Program-made: the position numbers and the translations under genes
Notes under the pieces: model-generated
What the model was told of the DNA's origin: nothing
What the model saw: only the letters and a program-made list of their open reading frames with translations
Database searches by the model: none
Source of the DNA: Ruminococcus difficilis
GTDB lineage: Bacteria; Bacillota_A; Clostridia; Oscillospirales; Acutalibacteraceae
Direction: 5' to 3'
NCBI RefSeq assembly: GCF_016680995.1
Contig: NZ_JAEQMG010000114.1
Coordinates: 1 to 29,453 of the forward strand
DNA length: 29,453 bases
Shown: positions 26,077 through 29,453 of the stretch, one piece after another
Numbering within the stretch: the first letter of the stretch is position 1
Layout of the letters: every line of letters starts with the position of its first letter

Positions 26077-27084
26077 TTATCCTTTCAACTCTTCCAATGC
26101 TTTTTCGATCTCGGCGTTCATCGCGCCGGCGGACATCTTGTACGCCTGATCGATGCAGATGCGCACCGCGTTGGCGTCCGAGCTGCCGTGACCCTTGACG
26201 ATGGTTTTTTCACAGCCGAGTAGCACCGAGCCACCGTAGTTGTGGTAGTTCATGAATTCCTTTTCTTCCATGAACATCTTCTTCATCAACAGCGCGCCGA
26301 TCTTGTAGATGGTCTTGGAATAGATATCCTTTTTCAGCTTTTTGAGGAGCTCCAGCGCCGTGCCCTCGGTCGTCTTGACCAGCACATTGCCCGAGAAGCC
26401 GTCGCACACCACCAGATCGTATTTGCCCGACAGCAGATCGCGGCTCTCCATATTGCCGACGAAATTGATACTGTCGCAAGCGCCCAGCATCGGATACGCC
26501 TTTTTGCGCAGGTCGTCGCCCTTTTCGCTCTCCACGCCGACATTCAGCAGCGCGACGCGGGGATTTTTGACGCCGTAGACGTTTTTGAGATACGCCGAGC
26601 CGAGGATCGCTTGATGCAGCAGCATCTCGGGGGTGATATCCACGTTCGCGCCGGAATCGCAAATGCCCACGATGCCGCCGTCCATAGTGGGCAGCAGCGG
26701 ACAGAAGGCAGGTCGGCGGATGCCGCGGATCCGTCCGATCCGCAGGGTCGCCGCGGCGATCAGCGCGCCGGTAGCGCCGGTCGAGATCACGCCGGATATC
26801 TCCGGATCCTTGCGGAGCATCGCGATCGCTTTGATCATCGAGCTTTCCTTTTTCAGACGGATCGCGTCGGTGGGCTTATCCTCGCCGGTGATCACCTCGG
26901 GCGCGTGGACAATCTCGAGCTTCGAGCCCGTATAGCCGAGGCGGTCAAGCTCATTTTTAATGATAGTTTCGTCGCCTGTCAGGATCAGGCTCAGGTCATC
27001 ATGCTCCTTTAAGGCGAGCACCGCGCCCTCGACGTTCGCCGCAGGACTTTTATCGCCGCCGAAGCAGTCAACAATCAGTTTCAT
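26077..27084 (-). CDS. plsX: Phosphate acyltransferase PlsX
   Basis: A 335-residue enzyme that converts acyl-ACP and phosphate to acyl-phosphate, the donor for PlsY in phosphatidic acid synthesis. It begins MKLIVDCFGGDKSPAANVEG and carries GVISTGATGALIAAATLRIGR and LVVCDGFSGNVLVKTTEGTA, typical of the family; length is normal. It acts at the inner face of the membrane. AAGG lies 8 nt before the ATG. acpP follows after 164 nt of repeats, a common pairing. Confidence 0.96.
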   Translation of the reverse strand: MKLIVDCFGGDKSPAANVEGAVLALKEHDDLSLILTGDETIIKNELDRLGYTGSKLEIVHAPEVITGEDKPTDAIRLKKESSMIKAIAMLRKDPEISGVISTGATGALIAAATLRIGRIRGIRRPAFCPLLPTMDGGIVGICDSGANVDITPEMLLHQAILGSAYLKNVYGVKNPRVALLNVGVESEKGDDLRKKAYPMLGACDSINFVGNMESRDLLSGKYDLVVCDGFSGNVLVKTTEGTALELLKKLKKDIYSKTIYKIGALLMKKMFMEEKEFMNYHNYGGSVLLGCEKTIVKGHGSSDANAVRICIDQAYKMSAGAMNAEIEKALEELKG

Positions 27085-27098
27085 AATAATTACCTTTT

Positions 27099-27280
27099 GG
27101 TAGGAGAGGAATCGCTCCTCCCAAATTATATCATCGCAAGTAGTATTTTACAGGTGAAGCTCTGTTTATCCGTAGGGATGGTCATTGACCATCCGCATGG
27201 TTAAAACGTTTATTCCCTATCAAACTTTCTCGATATCAAAAACGTCCGTCATTCTCGGACGAGCAATGCTCGTCCCTACA
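27099..27280. repeat. Three palindromic repeats upstream of plsX
   Basis: 27099-27123 (GGTAGGAGAGGAATCGCTCC then TCCCA), 27172-27196 (CGTAGGGATGGTCATTGACC then ATCCG) and 27257-27280 (GGACGAGCAATGCTCGTCCC then TACA). The last abuts the stop of the GNAT-like gene. No clear promoter for plsX was found. Confidence 0.75.
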
Positions 27281-28411
27281 TCACAACGTTCTATCAATCT
27301 TCTTCACATAGGCTCTTCTGCGCTTATGCTTGACTTCCTTAAACCGCTTCCACTGGTTCTGGATGGCGGCGTTGTCCTCTAAATTCAGGTTTGTTTCCGC
27401 GTATTCGATGCTGTCATCCTGCAGGATCTTCAAAATCTCAGCGGAGATCGCCGTTGAAACGCCGCGGTTGAGATAGGTCGGGTCGACCGCGATCAGACCG
27501 AAGTCGATCACCGACGGGTGCTTGATCGCCCGCAGCAGGCGGATCAGCGCCAACGGCGTGAGCTTACCGCGTGATTTCTGCACCGCCCTCGCGATCGAGG
27601 GGAAGCATACGCCGATACACACCGCCTTATCGTTTTCATCAAGGATGATCGCGACGTGCTTGGTGTCGACGATCAGCTTGAAGCTCTTGATGATCTCGTT
27701 TTTCATCGCCTCGGTAAAGGGCACGGTACCGTAAAGATTCTCATAGCCCTTATCGATCAGCCCAAAGAAATCGTCGCCGTATTTCTCGATGAATTCGTTG
27801 ATATTCTTCGCCTCGCCGAAATGCAGGTTGTAGCGCTTCATGACGAAGTCCGCCATCTTGCGCATGGTGCCGTCGTCCTCGTCGGGTGGATAGATCTTGC
27901 TCTCTGTCCAGTCGACTTCCTTCTCAAAGCCCAGACCCTCGATCAGCGTCGCGTAATAGGGCGCGTTGTACTGCTCCTCAAAGGTTGAGAGCTGGTCAAA
28001 GCCGTCGACCAATAGTCCCTCACGCTCGAGGTCGGAGAAGCCGAGCGGGCCGTGGATCGTGTCCATGCCCTTTTTCTTTGCCCAGCTTTCTACCGCGCCG
28101 AAGAGCTTTGCGGCTGCCTCGGGGCTGTCGATCGCGTCGAAGCGGGTGAAGCGCACGCGCTTTTCGTTGTTCTTCTGATTCGACGCGCGCTGGATGATCC
28201 CCTGGATCCTGCCGACGGGCTTGTCGCCGTCATAGGCGAGGAAGTTGACGATATCACAAGTGTCGTTATAGATAAAGTCCTCTTTGAACATCGACTTTTC
28301 GTCACCGTACAGCGGCGGGACGAAATACGGATTGTCCCGATACAGATCGAGCGGGAAATCGATGAACTGCTTTTGTTGTTTTTTGGTTGATACTTCTTTG
28401 ATGGTGATCAT
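27281..28411 (-). CDS. GNAT-like acetyltransferase family protein
   Basis: A 376-residue cytoplasmic protein beginning MITIKEVSTKKQQKQFIDFP, followed by LYRDNPYFVPPLYGDEKSMF. This start is typical of a widespread family of large GNAT-superfamily proteins (YghO-like) whose substrate is unknown. Residues about 55-115 (AYDGDKPVGRIQGII and FDAIDSPEAAAKLFGAVESW) and 240-345 (AIILDENDKAVCIGVCFPSI, AVDPTYLNRGVSTAISAEIL) look like GNAT cores; the latter has the acetyl-CoA loop region. GAGG precedes the ATG by 6 nt. It lies between fatty-acid genes, but I see no proof of a link. Confidence 0.7.
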   Translation of the reverse strand: MITIKEVSTKKQQKQFIDFPLDLYRDNPYFVPPLYGDEKSMFKEDFIYNDTCDIVNFLAYDGDKPVGRIQGIIQRASNQKNNEKRVRFTRFDAIDSPEAAAKLFGAVESWAKKKGMDTIHGPLGFSDLEREGLLVDGFDQLSTFEEQYNAPYYATLIEGLGFEKEVDWTESKIYPPDEDDGTMRKMADFVMKRYNLHFGEAKNINEFIEKYGDDFFGLIDKGYENLYGTVPFTEAMKNEIIKSFKLIVDTKHVAIILDENDKAVCIGVCFPSIARAVQKSRGKLTPLALIRLLRAIKHPSVIDFGLIAVDPTYLNRGVSTAISAEILKILQDDSIEYAETNLNLEDNAAIQNQWKRFKEVKHKRRRAYVKKIDRTL

Positions 28412-28482
28412 ATATTTCCTCGATTTCGTGATGCATCAATAACAGGTCGTTCTTTCGCTTGGAGAATGTCCCTGTGGGACAC

Positions 28483-28505
28483 GGACGACCATTGGTCGTC
28501 CCTAC
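28483..28505. repeat. GTAGGG/CCCTAC palindrome downstream of the DegV gene
   Basis: GGACGACCATTGGTCGTCCC then TAC, same layout as the copies at 25.3-27.3 kb. A small GTCCCTGTGGGAC hairpin lies just before it, and a loose CTGATCACTGACTACTGACC series just after. Confidence 0.7.
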
Positions 28506-28535
28506 TGATCCCTGATCACTGACTACTGACCACTC

Positions 28536-29411
28536 TTACAGGGATCTTCTCTTGGCGTGGAAGCAGACGCCGACGGTGTTGGGGCCGCAATGGCTGCCCG
28601 CGGTCGGGTTGACATCCACGATCTCGGTGCGCAGGTCATCGCCGTATTTTTCCTTGAGCATCTTCTCGATGCCCTCGGCGATATCGCGGCAGTCGGCGTG
28701 ACCGACCAGCACGCGGTGATCCTTGACGTTCTCGCCGAGCTGATCAACGAAGCTTAACAGGCGCTCCATCGCCTTGACTCTGCCCTTTTCCTTACCGACG
28801 GAGACCATCTTGCCCTCTTCGTTCATATAGATGATCGGACGGATGCCCAAAAGGGTACCCATCGTGCCCGCGATACCGGACACGCGTCCGCTGTGCTTGA
28901 AGAATTTGAGGTCGTCGGCAAAGAAATAACAGCCGACCTTGTTCACCTCGGTCTTTGCCCATTCGAGCATCTCCTCGGCGGTTTTGCCCTCTTTATACAG
29001 ATCGCCGATCTCCTTGACGGTCATCAGGGAGCACAGGGTGATGCCCATCGTATCGATCTCATAGAATTTGCAGTCGGGGTATTGCTCCGACAGCTCCTTG
29101 ACGGCGATATCCATGTTGTCAAAGGTCGCCGTCATATTGCGCGAAAAATGCACATACAGGATATCGTTGCCCGCCTTGAAATGCGGCTCAAAGTAATCCT
29201 TATACTTTTGAGTGGAGATCGCCGAGGTGTTCGGGAGCACCCCGCCGCGGAGCTGATCGTAGAACGCGTGCGCGTCGAACTCGTCAAAATCCTCATAGGG
29301 ATAGGTGGTGACGCCGTCGATCGAGTACGGCATACTGATCAGATGATAGCCGAATTCCTTCGCTTCGGCAGGGGTGATATCGGTATCGGTATCGGTAAAT
29401 AAAACTAACAT
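28536..29411 (-). CDS. DegV family fatty-acid-binding protein (FakB-like)
   Basis: A 291-residue DegV protein. Members bind a fatty acid and present it to the kinase FakA, which makes acyl-phosphate. It begins MLVLFTDTDTDITPAEAKEF and carries the family motif NTSAISTQKYKDYF, then SRNMTATFDNMD, the FKHSGRVSGIAGTMGTLLGI segment and the C-terminal PTAGSHCGPNTVGVCFHA. Length is typical. AAAGGA lies 7 nt before the ATG. plsX and acpP lie a little downstream on the same strand, so both sources of acyl-phosphate are represented. No fakA-like gene is in the window. Confidence 0.9.
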   Translation of the reverse strand: MLVLFTDTDTDITPAEAKEFGYHLISMPYSIDGVTTYPYEDFDEFDAHAFYDQLRGGVLPNTSAISTQKYKDYFEPHFKAGNDILYVHFSRNMTATFDNMDIAVKELSEQYPDCKFYEIDTMGITLCSLMTVKEIGDLYKEGKTAEEMLEWAKTEVNKVGCYFFADDLKFFKHSGRVSGIAGTMGTLLGIRPIIYMNEEGKMVSVGKEKGRVKAMERLLSFVDQLGENVKDHRVLVGHADCRDIAEGIEKMLKEKYGDDLRTEIVDVNPTAGSHCGPNTVGVCFHAKRRSL

Positions 29412-29453
29412 GATAGAATCCTTTCTGGTGGTATGATAGCCTTCCCCTCAGAT

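Overview
The window looks like a chromosomal segment of an anaerobic, plant-fibre-degrading member of the Clostridia, most likely a Ruminococcus-like Oscillospirales species. The grounds are a dockerin-bearing lipoprotein with a starch-binding-like module, several secreted lipoprotein esterases, the Gram-positive hrcA-grpE-dnaK-dnaJ order under a CIRCE operator, Gram-positive style promoters and ribosome sites, and many short palindromic repeats between genes. No tRNA, rRNA, CRISPR array, transposase or phage gene was recognised. The genus is an inference; no marker gene was compared.

Left third (positions 1-8016, all minus strand). A five-gene operon runs leftward from a promoter near 7124 to a 14-bp terminator at 217-258: a dockerin lipoprotein, a beta-lactamase-fold serine hydrolase, a CE1-like esterase, a tannase/feruloyl-esterase-like hydrolase, and a second CE1-like esterase with a C-terminal CBM26-like module. 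All five have lipoprotein-type signal peptides, so they form a surface de-esterification set. Upstream lies an XRE-type regulator with its own promoter and a candidate operator. At the extreme left edge a minus-strand promoter fires out of the window through a structured leader.

Middle (8132-18060, minus strand). A complete sortase-dependent pilus operon starts at a near-consensus promoter (18032-18060) and ends at a terminator (8132-8167). Its order is signal-peptidase-like protein, two-domain FctA-like major pilin, class B sortase, small FctB-like pilin, and a 1952-residue adhesin. This resembles the streptococcal FCT pilus islands, with the adhesin moved to the end. The signal-peptidase-like protein lacks both catalytic residues, as the SipA/LepA pilus factor of Streptococcus pyogenes does. 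The two large pilins end in IIPTG sorting signals and the small one in RPQTG, which suggests polymer subunits and a wall-anchored base.

Right third (18224-29453). The heat-shock operon hrcA-grpE-dnaK-dnaJ (minus) is controlled by a textbook promoter plus CIRCE, and palindromic or tandem repeats sit in its leader and in two of its three intergenic gaps. Plus-strand genes follow: two tandem paralogous small membrane proteins and rpsT (S20). The minus strand then carries acpP, plsX, a GNAT-like protein and a DegV/FakB-type fatty-acid-binding protein, together a small acyl-phosphate and phospholipid neighbourhood. The spacers from about 23.4 to 28.5 kb are packed with at least three families of short palindromic repeats.
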